A stretch of 64,000 nucleotides of DNA from Undibacterium sp. KW1 (GCF_009937955.1 NZ_AP018439.1:6493366-6557365); one strand, 5' to 3'. Positions 8,369 through 17,783 are shown, numbered from the stretch's first letter. Notes: generated by a model not told the origin, from the letters alone. Numbers and translations: made by a program.

Positions 8369-9772
8369 TCATCCTCCAAAAAACTCCGCATGTATCGCCT
8401 GCAAAGCCAGCTTCCTGTCCTCCTGCTGTACCAGCATATACGCCGCCACCTCGCTGGCACCTGCAGCCGCGAGGCAGACATGCACGCCTGCCGCAATCGC
8501 TGCCGACAGGGCACGGCTGGCGATTGCGCCACCTACATCTGATGCCTCCAGCACACCGTCACCAACCACTGCGACAATAGCCACATCCGCGTTGCGTGAC
8601 ACTTCCACCACACCGGCCAGGTGATGTTCCACCAGTGCAGCGTAAGCCGCATCCAGATGGTCGCGTGATACCAGTATATTGATGGCTGTCTGCGCCGTAA
8701 GCACGCTCTTGATATTGATGCCATTGGCATCCAGCGTATTGGTCACCTGCGCCAGGATGCCAGGTTTGAATCCCACGCCAGGGCCGTGTAATTTCAGTAT
8801 TGCCACGTCTTCTGTCGATGTCACACTCTTCACCACATCACGTGTCACCTTGCGTTGTGCATTGATGATGGTATACGGCAAGAGACCACGCTTGGGACGG
8901 GTGATGTTCAAGATACGGATAGGAATATTCTGGTCGAACAAAGGTTCTACCGTGCGCGGATGCAAGATCTTGGCGCCGAAGTAAGACAGCTCTGCTGCTT
9001 CCAGATAATTCAATTGCGTAATCGTATGCGGTGCACTCACCGTGCCAGGGTCGGCGCTGAGGAAACCATCCACGTCCTTCCATACATCCAGTGATTCTGC
9101 ACCTATGCAGCAGGCGATGGATGCTGCTGAGTAATCTGAGCCGCCGCGGCCAAACAGGGTCGCCTTGCCATCACGATCTACTCCATAAAAGCCCGGCACG
9201 ACGATGACTTCATTGCCTTGCAAGGCTTTCGAGACAGTCGGGGCGCTCGCATCAAAATCACAGGCGGCATTGCCAAATACGCCATCGGTGACCAGACCTA
9301 TGTCTTCTGGCAAGGCTTCGCGTGCGCGTATGCCATGGCTGAGCAAGACTTCGGTCAGCAACAGGCTGGACAGACGTTCACCATAGCTGAGGATGGCATC
9401 ATTGACAAAGGTGGGCACATCACCTATGCAGTGTATGCCGGTCAGATAACGGTCGAGCTGATCAAGGCGTACTGACAGGGCTTTTTCTATACGTGCGCGG
9501 TTGGTGGCATCACTGATATTGGCTTCCAGTATCTGCTTTTTCAGGACACGCAGGTTTTGTGTGTAATCCCGGCTTTCGGCCAGGGCAGCTGCGGTGCCCG
9601 CGCCTTCTCTTGCGGCTTGCACACAGGCGATGAGGGCATTGGTAATGCCATAAAAGGCAGATACCACCAGCACCAGTGGCTGTTGATAAGTTTGCACGAC
9701 ATTGACAACGCGGTTGATATCTTCAGGCTGGCGCAGATTGGAGCCACCAAATTTAACGACAATTTTTTTCAT
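8369..9772 (-). CDS. Aspartate kinase
   Basis: Phosphorylates L-aspartate, the first step towards lysine, threonine and methionine. The protein has 467 residues. The catalytic amino-acid-kinase domain comes first: VVKFGGSNL at the N-terminus, VSAFYGITNALIA, then GRGGSDYSAASIA, VDGFLSADP and YFGAKILHPRT. Two ACT-type regulatory repeats follow from about residue 310 (ILKLHGPGVGFKPGILAQV; DVAIVAVVGDGVLEASDVGG). The length and single function resemble LysC-III or the kinase part of ThrA rather than the roughly 410-residue alpha/beta type that I would expect as the main enzyme in this order, so it may be a second isozyme. It stands alone. Confidence 0.9.
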   Translation of the reverse strand: MKKIVVKFGGSNLRQPEDINRVVNVVQTYQQPLVLVVSAFYGITNALIACVQAAREGAGTAAALAESRDYTQNLRVLKKQILEANISDATNRARIEKALSVRLDQLDRYLTGIHCIGDVPTFVNDAILSYGERLSSLLLTEVLLSHGIRAREALPEDIGLVTDGVFGNAACDFDASAPTVSKALQGNEVIVVPGFYGVDRDGKATLFGRGGSDYSAASIACCIGAESLDVWKDVDGFLSADPGTVSAPHTITQLNYLEAAELSYFGAKILHPRTVEPLFDQNIPIRILNITRPKRGLLPYTIINAQRKVTRDVVKSVTSTEDVAILKLHGPGVGFKPGILAQVTNTLDANGINIKSVLTAQTAINILVSRDHLDAAYAALVEHHLAGVVEVSRNADVAIVAVVGDGVLEASDVGGAIASRALSAAIAAGVHVCLAAAGASEVAAYMLVQQEDRKLALQAIHAEFFGG

Positions 9773-10000
9773 TGCAATTTCCAGGACAGGGATAGCGTGT
9801 TGATCACAGACATCCCGCAGACAGGATGCGAAATGAAGTATATCGAAACGACAAGGGTAATGCAGTGAGCCGGGCAGGTCAACGCGGCCACCATCTACGG
9901 CGAAAAAACAGGAGGCGAAACACTGCTGTATTCCCCCATTTGATCTGGCGCATTGTCTTTATAGTTGTAGCATCGCCCGTATTATGACCTATGCCTCATC

Positions 10001-11482
10001 ATGAAAAAATGCCAAGCCCCGGATCACCCCCATTGCACGCATTGGGTGGCAGAGGGCGAGGCCGTCTGTGCTGCAGGTCATTCCCAGGCAGCCAGCCCCC
10101 GCAGACAGGAGTTATTGCATGCCTCTGCTGGCAAGCTGATGCAAAAGCGTGTAGCGGTGGCACCCGGTAATCTGCATCTGCATTTCAGCGGTTATGACCC
10201 GCGTGCCGCTGGTGGCCGTCAAACCATAAGGCTGGAGTTGCGTGGCATGTTGCCACCAGATATCAGCATCATCGAAGTGCAATTGCGCTCGGAACTGATA
10301 GCCGCTGGTGCTACAAAGCAACGCCTGCTGCGCACTGCATCTGGACTATGGCAACCCTTGTTGCTCAGCTTTTCTTCCAGAAACAAAGAACATGGGCAAT
10401 ACCCGCTTGAAATCAGCCTGTCGCATGAACAGGTATCGAAGGCCAGGCGTACATGGCTATGTACCAGCGTCATCTTTGTGCCGCGGGCAGACGCATCGCT
10501 GACAGAGATACACAGTGTGTTTTTAACCGCACAAAAGAATATACGGGTCGTAGCGGAAGATGGTGGAATTGCCACGCTCAGCGGATTGGGCCAGTCGAAC
10601 GGTTATGCGCAAGGCAATATGAATATTGAAATCAGTGCCACGGATGCCTCTATAGCCAAACTGGACATGCGTCCACCGTCAGGCAAATATGAAATCGCCA
10701 TGGGCACTATTGCCTGGGATGAAGAACTCATGGAAATCACTGGCGAACCTGAAGCCCCGTTGGCAATAGCCACTTCTGCCAGGCCAGAGAAAGTGCCGCC
10801 AGCCAGGCCAGCAACAAACACGTCAAAAACAACTGCAACACGATGGGCCGGCCTCACGGGACAACAGACCCGGCCTCACAGCAATATGCGGCTCTTTGCC
10901 CTGGATGAGTATGTGCTTGGCCGAATGGAGCAACATCCACAGGCTGACATTCTGCTCAGTCACCGCACCAGTAGCGCAGCAGAAAATGTCAGACTGACAC
11001 GCCGCATCAGCGCCCGCCATGCCCTCATCCGCTGGAAGGGCGTGCGAGCAGAAATCACCGATGTCTCGCGCTATGGCACTTTGCTCGATGGCATGGTCAT
11101 GGAAAAAGACCTGCCCTATGCTTTAAGTGCAGGCATGCAGATAGAGTTCTGCGCCAGCGTCAGAGGCATAGTCCGGCTACAGGTCATGGCGATACTGCCG
11201 CATGCCATGATCATTGCCGAGATAGATGCAGGGGCAGGAAGCGATTTGTTATACCTGATCAAACCAGAAACCCGCCCCCAGGCCGCCGCACAAAGTCCGC
11301 CAGCAGGCTTGCCACTGGTATTTCATTTTCAGGGTGGGTTCTGGCACCGGGACATAGCGACATTGCAAGAAAACAGCCTGGATGCACACACTGATTTGAA
11401 GGCAATTCCTCAGTTGGCATCAGTAGGTCGGTATGCAAGTGTGCCTTATGCAGGCGTACAGGACTATGGGACAAGATACTGA
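10001..11482 (+). CDS. FHA domain protein with N-terminal Cys/His cluster (cassette gene 1)
   Basis: A 493-residue protein. Residues 4-27 hold cysteines and histidines (C4, H9, C12, H14, C23, H27) that could bind zinc. Residues about 45-255 form a beta-rich region I cannot assign. Residues about 295-410 are a forkhead-associated domain: YVLGRMEQHP, then ISARHALIRW, and TDVSRYGTLLDG, which carry the family's glycine-arginine, S-x-R-H and G-T-x-x-D/N-G positions. FHA domains bind phosphothreonine. The Ser/Thr kinase two genes downstream is an obvious writer for this reader. No signal peptide or membrane segment is visible. No strong ribosome-binding site precedes the ATG. The middle and C-terminal parts are of unknown function. 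Confidence 0.85.
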   Translation: MKKCQAPDHPHCTHWVAEGEAVCAAGHSQAASPRRQELLHASAGKLMQKRVAVAPGNLHLHFSGYDPRAAGGRQTIRLELRGMLPPDISIIEVQLRSELIAAGATKQRLLRTASGLWQPLLLSFSSRNKEHGQYPLEISLSHEQVSKARRTWLCTSVIFVPRADASLTEIHSVFLTAQKNIRVVAEDGGIATLSGLGQSNGYAQGNMNIEISATDASIAKLDMRPPSGKYEIAMGTIAWDEELMEITGEPEAPLAIATSARPEKVPPARPATNTSKTTATRWAGLTGQQTRPHSNMRLFALDEYVLGRMEQHPQADILLSHRTSSAAENVRLTRRISARHALIRWKGVRAEITDVSRYGTLLDGMVMEKDLPYALSAGMQIEFCASVRGIVRLQVMAILPHAMIIAEIDAGAGSDLLYLIKPETRPQAAAQSPPAGLPLVFHFQGGFWHRDIATLQENSLDAHTDLKAIPQLASVGRYASVPYAGVQDYGTRY

Positions 11483-11695
11483 TTGCCCGCAAATAAGACA
11501 TTTCTTAACATTCTTCAGCATTCCTCTGTGCCCCTGCCCAATGTGTTGAAAGGTCTTGTCTTTTCCATACAAATCACGATCTGGCCCTAAAACCCCCTTC
11601 TGTTCCCGTCTTTCAAATCTACCCCCGGTGCTACCATTTTTGCTCAGGTGCAGTTCCCTCGTCCCCGCACCGCGCCGCGATAGAAGGAGTTCCCC

Positions 11696-13951
11696 ATGTT
11701 CAGCATCTTTGCCAGTTCCAAGCTCAAATGCCCTCAGTGCGACCATAACAATATACAAGATGCAATTTATTGTACGCATTGTGGCCTGATGCTGAGCAGC
11801 CCTCGCCATGAGACGATATTGCGCCACAATCGCTGGCTGCCAAAAGAGAACGAGGTCGCCATGTATTTTGGCGTGCGTCCACTCAACAGCATTACCAAAC
11901 AGGATTTGCATATCCCGGTCAGCGCCCGCGCGTATATATTGCAAGAAGGACGTTTCGTTGAATTGCAGGCCGGTGACTATATAGGGCAAGACATCAGCAG
12001 CCAGCTCATGGGTTTGCAGACCGACAGAGCGGCAGAAATCTTGCTGACGCGCCTGAATCCCTTTGCCCTGCTGTTCAGTTTTGAAGACCTGCATACGGCA
12101 GAATTTCTGGCTATCGCAGCCAAATTTGTCATCAGCGTCAAGATTGCCGACGTGCCTGCATTTGCCAAACACTTCATGGCTGCGCCAGGCATCATCACCT
12201 GCCAGCAATTGCAACAATTGCTGGAACCCATGGTGCGTCAGATTGCGCTTGAATTCCTGGGCGCACAATCCTTAAGGGACTTGCAAGACAATGTCCACCT
12301 GCGCCAGCAACTCGATGAGCGTTTGCTCTCGACACTGAATTTGTCGATTGCGGAATATGGTTTCGTCGCGACCCAGGCCGTGACCCGCGAAGTGCGGCAT
12401 GACAAGCTGACAGATGACAGGGAAAAAATCAGTGAAAGAATAAGCAGCATGCATCTGATTATCGATGGTCAGCGCGCCAAGCTGGAACAAAGCAAACTTA
12501 TCGATGCACTCTATACCAATAGTGAATGGCAAAAGATCGCCAGACAGGAAGAGCAAATCCGCCTGCGTTACCGCCATGAAGAAATGCGCCAGCAGTTTGG
12601 CAAAGACCTGGGCTGGCTCTACATGCAAGGCCATGCAGAGGATGCAAAAAAACGCCTGAGCCGTGCCAAGTTGCGCCAGGATGAAAATGAAAGACTGCAA
12701 ACCATACGCGCGCGTGAGCTGGAATTGTATGGCCGCATTGCCGATGCCACCACCCGCAAACATGCGCTGGAACGCGGTGCCGCAGAGACCATCAAAGAAC
12801 TGGAACACGGTCTCAAGCAGAAATCCGAACATCGCCAGAACGAAGCAGACCAGTGGCTGCATATACGCACCATGGCACGTATCAAGATGCGTTCAGAATC
12901 AGAAATCACCCAGCTTCAGGGTAAGGAAGCTGCGCAACTGATGCAGCAAAAAATCCAGCATCAGTTAAAAAAATTCCAGCTCGAACACGAGTTTGCGCAA
13001 GCCAACCTGATCGCTGACCAGGAACAGCAAAAAGTCCAGACAGAATTATTGCGCCACAGGCAAAACCAGTTGGCACGCCGTGAGCAGGAACTGGAAGAGG
13101 AAGAACAAAAAAGCCGCCTGATACTGATCAGCATAGAAGCAGAAGCCAAGGCCAGGGAGTTCCAACGCATACAGGCATGGGAAGAAGAATTGCAACAGCA
13201 GCGCACACGTGCGTTGCAACGTGAAGACAGCATCAGCGATGTGGATACTGCATTCAAACTCAGCCAGGTGCAGGAAAAGATCAATGGCATCAAACGCAAC
13301 GACAGCCAGGCCGATGCCATGGCCCAGCATGAAAAGCTGCTGACGACGTTGAAAGCCCATGCCCTGTTTGAACAACAAACGCAGCAGCAACAACATCAGG
13401 CCAGGCTGGCCGAGGTGGAAATAGAAACCCTGCGCCAGCAACTCAGGCAGCAAGAAGATGAACGTCGCTGGAAAAAAGAACTGCAACAGGCAGAAGCCGA
13501 GCGGGCTGACAAATTCGCCAGACTCAGCCTGGAACGCGAACAGCGCCAGGCTGAACAGGCGCATGATGCCCTGCTGGCCCGCATTGCCATAGAGCGCATG
13601 AACGCCATCGCCAACTTTAGCGAAACCGGCAAGATCGCCACTGCCGATCCAGCCAATGCGATTGCACTGGCCGAGATCGTCAAGGTTCAGGCACAAGCCA
13701 GCCTGACGGCTGAACAAATCCTCGCCATGCAGGCTGGCAGCTCAGAACATGCTGCCAATGCCATGAGTGCCCTGGTCAGTGCGCAGCAAGGCATGAGTTG
13801 GGAGCAGGCCGTCAAGATGTTGCAAGAGCGCATACAGGACGAACGCGGGCAAAGAGAAGCTGAACAGCAAAGGCGTCATGAGATAGACCTGAGCATGGCG
13901 CAAAACCTGGGCAGCCGTGTAGCGCAGTCGGGCCAGGCAGGTAGAAAATAG
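11696..13951 (+). CDS. Zinc-ribbon, SPFH-like and long coiled-coil protein (cassette gene 2)
   Basis: A 751-residue protein with a good ribosome-binding site (AAGGAG). Residues 12-29 are a zinc ribbon (CPQC and CTHC). Residues about 45-240 resemble the SPFH/band-7 (prohibitin-like) fold of YdjI-type proteins: VPVSARAYILQEGRFVELQA-like strands, then LLSTLNLSIAEYGF before the helical part. From about 245 to 640 it is almost continuous coiled coil rich in Q, E, R and K. A final segment (NAIALAEIVKVQAQASLTAE) resembles the tail of SPFH proteins. SPFH proteins form ring- or cage-like membrane scaffolds; no transmembrane helix is seen. The likely role is a large scaffold controlled by the neighbouring kinase (inference). 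The SPFH call is from pattern only. Confidence 0.8.
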   Translation: MFSIFASSKLKCPQCDHNNIQDAIYCTHCGLMLSSPRHETILRHNRWLPKENEVAMYFGVRPLNSITKQDLHIPVSARAYILQEGRFVELQAGDYIGQDISSQLMGLQTDRAAEILLTRLNPFALLFSFEDLHTAEFLAIAAKFVISVKIADVPAFAKHFMAAPGIITCQQLQQLLEPMVRQIALEFLGAQSLRDLQDNVHLRQQLDERLLSTLNLSIAEYGFVATQAVTREVRHDKLTDDREKISERISSMHLIIDGQRAKLEQSKLIDALYTNSEWQKIARQEEQIRLRYRHEEMRQQFGKDLGWLYMQGHAEDAKKRLSRAKLRQDENERLQTIRARELELYGRIADATTRKHALERGAAETIKELEHGLKQKSEHRQNEADQWLHIRTMARIKMRSESEITQLQGKEAAQLMQQKIQHQLKKFQLEHEFAQANLIADQEQQKVQTELLRHRQNQLARREQELEEEEQKSRLILISIEAEAKAREFQRIQAWEEELQQQRTRALQREDSISDVDTAFKLSQVQEKINGIKRNDSQADAMAQHEKLLTTLKAHALFEQQTQQQQHQARLAEVEIETLRQQLRQQEDERRWKKELQQAEAERADKFARLSLEREQRQAEQAHDALLARIAIERMNAIANFSETGKIATADPANAIALAEIVKVQAQASLTAEQILAMQAGSSEHAANAMSALVSAQQGMSWEQAVKMLQERIQDERGQREAEQQRRHEIDLSMAQNLGSRVAQSGQAGRK

Positions 13952-14043
13952 GTAATTAAAGAATGTAGTCGAGTACAGCAAAAATTGATCTTAAGCCCTA
14001 TACCCCTAGCCCTATACCCATTTGAAGAACCCAGCCCCTGACA

Positions 14044-15477
14044 ATGCAAACGCCACTACAAAAAATCCGTGAATTGCGCGCATTGCTGGATGAAGGTCTG
14101 CTCACAGAAGACGAATTCACGCAACGCAAAGACGCTATTCTCGATAATGAGCTTGCCCCTGCTATTTCCAGGCAGACCAGCAAAGCCGCGCAAGAAGCGG
14201 CACAGGGCACTGACCTGGGTTTTCTGGCGGGGCAAGAAGTGGGTGGTGTTTCCAAACGCTACAGGCTGGAAAAACTCCTGGGGCAAGGCGGCATGGGCCA
14301 GGTGTGGCAAGCCAGCGACCTGGCAACCCAGGCTGAGCTTGGGCATAGCGAGACGGTTGCGCTCAAGATCTTGCCGCCACAACTTACCCAGAGTGCCCTG
14401 CATGCACGCCTCCTGGTGGAAGAAGCCTCGCTGGTGCGCAGGCTCGCGCATGAGCATATCGTCAGGGTCTATGACTGGGCCCGCGACCCGGCCACCAACA
14501 GCTATTTCATCATCATGGAATATCTGGACGGGCACGATCTGGAAAACTATCTCATCAAGCATACCCGCTGCACCCTCAAGCAAGTGCTGGACATGCTCAG
14601 CCCTGTGGCCGATGCACTCGATTATGCCTGGGGCAAACACAAACTCGTGCACCGTGATCTGAAACCGAGTAACCTCTTGCTGACAACAGCAGGTGACATC
14701 AAACTGCTTGATTTTGGCATCTCGGCACGTTTGCGCAGCCATACCCAGGCAGGCTTGATTTCAACCAGCATGACCCCTTCGCGTTCTCCCTATGCGGGTA
14801 CCGCAGGTTACCGCGCGCCGGAAGCTGGCAGCCATCAGCACAGTCCCGGTCTGGATGTGTATGCCGTTGCTGTCATGATTTACCAGATGCTGGAAGCGGC
14901 CATGCCCTTTGGCGAATATCGCCACCCTCAGCAGCAACCGATACAACCAGCTGCACTGAACGCCGCCCAATGGCAAGTCTTGCAAAGTGGTTTTGCCATC
15001 CAGCCAGACCAGCGCCCTGCCAGTGTGCGTGCGTTATTGCAAACTCTGCAGGCTGCAGCCAGGCCGCTTGGCAACGCAGCACAAAGCAAGGCAGCCAGTC
15101 ATGGCAAACAGCCAGAAATAAAAGAATCCCCAATAGAGGCAGCAGCCCGCCAGCGCGCCGAACAAAGACGGCAACGTAAGGAACTGGAAAAACAAAGACG
15201 CGAACAAGCCAGCGCTGCCCTGCGTGCACTCATTGCCAGACAAAATCGTCTGCATGCCATAGAAGATGCCCAGCGTCGTCAGAAAGACGAACAACAGCGC
15301 CTGCACAAAGAACAGCAAGAACAAAAACGCCTGCAGGAAGAGGCGATGACTGCGGTTACACATAGCGGTGCACCAGGGGATGTCACCATTACATGGGAAG
15401 AAGCACAGCGCTATCTTGCCGCCATCAGCCGCAACACAGGATCAGAGAACGGGCAAGTTCCTGGCATGACAGCGTGA
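14044..15477 (+). CDS. Serine/threonine protein kinase with N-terminal SHOCT domain (cassette gene 3)
   Basis: A 477-residue Hanks-type kinase. Residues 3-30 match a SHOCT domain (LRALLDEGLLTEDEF). The kinase domain spans about 76-345: glycine loop LGQGGMGQVW, catalytic lysine K108 (VALKIL), HRDLKPSN at 203-210 with D205, and DFG at 223-225. All key residues are present, so it should be active. After a Q/A-rich link, residues about 365-440 are a highly charged coiled coil (AEQRRQRKELEKQRREQ). No transmembrane segment or extracellular sensor is seen, unlike PknB. It lies 92 bases after the SPFH-like gene on the same strand. Substrates may be the two upstream products (inference). Confidence 0.92.
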   Translation: MQTPLQKIRELRALLDEGLLTEDEFTQRKDAILDNELAPAISRQTSKAAQEAAQGTDLGFLAGQEVGGVSKRYRLEKLLGQGGMGQVWQASDLATQAELGHSETVALKILPPQLTQSALHARLLVEEASLVRRLAHEHIVRVYDWARDPATNSYFIIMEYLDGHDLENYLIKHTRCTLKQVLDMLSPVADALDYAWGKHKLVHRDLKPSNLLLTTAGDIKLLDFGISARLRSHTQAGLISTSMTPSRSPYAGTAGYRAPEAGSHQHSPGLDVYAVAVMIYQMLEAAMPFGEYRHPQQQPIQPAALNAAQWQVLQSGFAIQPDQRPASVRALLQTLQAAARPLGNAAQSKAASHGKQPEIKESPIEAAARQRAEQRRQRKELEKQRREQASAALRALIARQNRLHAIEDAQRRQKDEQQRLHKEQQEQKRLQEEAMTAVTHSGAPGDVTITWEEAQRYLAAISRNTGSENGQVPGMTA

Positions 15478-15481
15478 ATGC

Positions 15482-15515
15482 AAAAGGCCCGTCCCATTTT
15501 AAGGCGACAGGCCTT
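15482..15515 (-). terminator. Terminator between kinase and hydrolase genes
   Basis: Imperfect hairpin with outer stem AAGGCC / GGCCTT and additional G-C pairing inside. On the minus strand it is followed by UUUUG, so it likely ends the alpha/beta hydrolase transcript, and it sits between convergent genes. Confidence 0.6.
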
Positions 15516-15532
15516 GATCTCAATTCAACAGC

Positions 15533-16300
15533 TTAGTTCCTGACCGCAGCCAGAATCGCTTCTGCAACCGCTTTAGGCTGGGACAACATCGGCACATGGC
15601 TGGTTGGTAGCGTGGTTGTCACGGCATTGATCTTTTTCGCAAACGCCGCTTGCAAGCCCGGATCTATCATGCGGTCCTTGCTGGCGACGATGTAATAATT
15701 TGGTTTGTTTTTCCATGCAGCGAATGTCACCGGTTCGCCAAACACCTTGGCTGGCAACAGGCCTTGGGTAGTGGCCAGCACCGCCGTTTTTTCTTTTGGC
15801 ACATCTTGCGCAAAGTTGGTCGCAAATGATTCCGGTGACAATTCCAGATTACCGTTCGCATCAGGTTTCAGGGTCGCGATACCTGGCGGTACAGGGTAAT
15901 CTTTACCCAGGCCGCCCAGTGCCTCACCTTCAGATGGTGCAAAGGCGGCCACATACACCAGCGCCTTGATTTTGTCGCTGACACCCGCCTGTGTGATCAC
16001 CGCGCCACCCCATGAGTGGCCTACCAATACTACCTTGCCAGTCTGTGCATCAACTACACGCTGTACCGCAGCTACATCATCTGCCAGAGAAGACAAGGGG
16101 TTTTGCACGGCGACGACTTTCACCCCTTTGGCTTGCAGGTAAGGCGTGACCTGGTTCCAGCTTGAGCCATCGGCGAAAGCGCCATGGACCAGAACTACCG
16201 TGGTGTCATTGCCAGAGGCAGCCAATGCATGGCCTGGCAAGGCAGCAGCAGAGGCAAGGGCGACAGACAAGATCAATGCAGTTTTACTTATGTTTTTCAT
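15533..16300 (-). CDS. Secreted alpha/beta hydrolase
   Basis: A 255-residue alpha/beta-fold hydrolase with a cleavable signal peptide (ALILSVALASAAALPGHALA), so it is probably periplasmic. The core starts with VVLVHGAFADGSSW (oxyanion region), the nucleophile elbow is VGHSWGGAV, and the C-terminal histidine is in LPTSHVPMLSQP. The family includes esterases and dehalogenase-like enzymes; the substrate is unknown. A MarR/OhrR-like gene lies upstream on the same strand, and three GCGC-centred palindromes fill the gap between them, so the hydrolase is likely repressor-controlled. Confidence 0.9.
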   Translation of the reverse strand: MKNISKTALILSVALASAAALPGHALAASGNDTTVVLVHGAFADGSSWNQVTPYLQAKGVKVVAVQNPLSSLADDVAAVQRVVDAQTGKVVLVGHSWGGAVITQAGVSDKIKALVYVAAFAPSEGEALGGLGKDYPVPPGIATLKPDANGNLELSPESFATNFAQDVPKEKTAVLATTQGLLPAKVFGEPVTFAAWKNKPNYYIVASKDRMIDPGLQAAFAKKINAVTTTLPTSHVPMLSQPKAVAEAILAAVRN

Positions 16301-16339
16301 GATGAGCTTTCAAAGAAAATTTAAAAACAGATAAATTGG

Positions 16340-16426
16340 TTAGCGCGCTAAGTATTTAAATGGCATTTCCTGTCTTTTGCGCTTTGCCATGTGCTGAATA
16401 ATAGCGCGCTAATAATTAGTGCGCAA
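16340..16426. promoter_or_regulatory. Cluster of three palindromes, probable MarR/OhrR operator region
   Basis: Perfect palindrome TTAGCGCGCTAA at 16340-16351, TAGCGCGCTA at 16402-16411, and a weaker TTAGTGCGCAA at 16416-16426. They lie directly upstream of the hydrolase start and directly after the stop of the MarR-family gene. The repeated dyad is the type of site a dimeric winged-helix repressor binds. Confidence 0.65.
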
Positions 16427-16464
16427 GTTAAATTTGAATATTTTTATTGCTGCTTGTTTTCAAT

Positions 16465-16899
16465 TTAACTGTCGAGGTGGCTACTCAGCTTGTTCAGGCC
16501 TGCCATGAGTTGCTGGAAATCAGACAGCTGCAAGTCGCAGGCAGCGGCAATTTTCTGACTGATACGTACTCCGGCTGTGCGCAGTTTATTGCCTTCGTCC
16601 GTCAGCGTCAGAACCCGATTACGCTCGTCTTTTGGGTCGCGGTTACGCAGCAGATAACCTTCTGCTTCCAGCCGCTTGACCACAGGCGTGATAGAACCAG
16701 AGTCCTGTCCCAGGCGGTTAGCCAGATCGCGTATCCCCAGGCCTTCTTCTTCCCACAACACCACCATGACCAGGTATTGCGGATAAGTCAGATTCAACTC
16801 GGCCAGCAGCGGCTTGTACAACTGCGTCATCTTCAAGGACGTGGAGTACAGGTTGAAACACAGATGGTCTGCGAGCAGGGGTGGTTTGCGGGTAGTCAT
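16465..16899 (-). CDS. MarR family regulator, OhrR-like
   Basis: A 144-residue winged-helix regulator. The N-terminus has the OhrR-type segment DHLCFNLYSTSLKM, with cysteine 14 in the position of the peroxide-sensing cysteine of OhrR. The recognition region and wing are RDLANRLGQDSGSITPVVKR and DPKDERNRVLTLT. Sensing of organic hydroperoxides is therefore likely by family knowledge, yet no ohr gene is adjacent; the downstream target appears to be the secreted hydrolase. The palindromes downstream of this gene are its presumed sites. Confidence 0.88.
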   Translation of the reverse strand: MTTRKPPLLADHLCFNLYSTSLKMTQLYKPLLAELNLTYPQYLVMVVLWEEEGLGIRDLANRLGQDSGSITPVVKRLEAEGYLLRNRDPKDERNRVLTLTDEGNKLRTAGVRISQKIAAACDLQLSDFQQLMAGLNKLSSHLDS

Positions 16900-16982
16900 T
16901 TGGTAAAAGCTTCTTTGGAGGAGCTTAGCGTAACGTAATTTGGGGTAGTGAGCAAATGTGAGTGGCGTTGGCCCGGCCCAAC

Positions 16983-17783
16983 CTACGACGAAGGCCCACC
17001 TAGGTTATTTTTTATCCCGCCCACCAACTCCCGCATCTGCACATGCAATTCATCTTCCCACTCCACTTTCAACTGCTGCTTGGCCCGCAGATAGTGATCA
17101 GTGAACACTTCGAGATACATTTCCAGCGCCTGTGCAGCCGCAGTCTCGCCCGCCAGCCCCAGGCACAGAGCCGCGACTTCAGACGTACACAAATGATCGT
17201 CCCGCCGGGAACGGCGCAAGCGATAGCGTGACAACTGTTCCGGCAACAGGCTCAACACCGGGAACTGCGCCAGGTAAGGACTTTTCTTGAATATCTTGCG
17301 TGCCTCTGGCCAGGTCGCATCCAGCAAAATGAACAGCGGGCGCTTGTGACTATTCTGCTCTGCATCTACAGATGGCAACTCCATAATCACCCGCTCTGGA
17401 GCCACAAATTCACCGGGAAATACTACATACGGCTGCCATTGCGGGTCCGCCAGCACGGTCAGTAAAGCCGGATCGACTTCGGTACGCGCCCAGCCAAAAG
17501 CCATGGTATCGGGCACCACGTCGGCAATCAGCCAGCCGGTGTTGCTGGGTTTTAACGTCTCATGTTCAGCCATCAGCAGGCATACTCCGGCGCGGGTAGG
17601 CACGATGGGGCGCAACTCACACATGCAATGACTGAGTATCAGCCTGCAAGCACCGCAACGCTCGCCCTTGGGCCCGCCACGTGCCAGAAACGGCCTGGTA
17701 CTGCGTTCCAGACGGGCAGAACGCAAGCGCGACACAGCATGTGGTGAAGAAATGAGCTTCATAGGTGAATCAGGATTGGTCAT
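16983..17783 (-). CDS. DTW domain protein (TapT/YfiP-type tRNA-uridine aminocarboxypropyltransferase)
   Basis: A 266-residue member of the DTW family, whose characterised members add the acp group from S-adenosylmethionine to uridine in tRNA. The N-terminal cysteine cluster (CGACRLILSHCMC) fits the family's zinc-like motif, and the name motif appears as D-A-T-W in LLDATWPEARK. SRYRLRRSRRDDHLCTSEVA is the conserved substrate-side block. It starts with a 28-residue basic extension that may be over-called; ATG 17783 is retained because no better site is evident. It is transcribed alone. Confidence 0.88.
   Translation of the reverse strand: MTNPDSPMKLISSPHAVSRLRSARLERSTRPFLARGGPKGERCGACRLILSHCMCELRPIVPTRAGVCLLMAEHETLKPSNTGWLIADVVPDTMAFGWARTEVDPALLTVLADPQWQPYVVFPGEFVAPERVIMELPSVDAEQNSHKRPLFILLDATWPEARKIFKKSPYLAQFPVLSLLPEQLSRYRLRRSRRDDHLCTSEVAALCLGLAGETAAAQALEMYLEVFTDHYLRAKQQLKVEWEDELHVQMRELVGGIKNNLGGPSS

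Noticed and set aside
11420..12268. Long minus-strand open frame opposite the FHA and SPFH-like genes
   Set aside because: It is antisense to well-supported genes, has no domain pattern, and spans the gap between two coding regions in the shadow frame.
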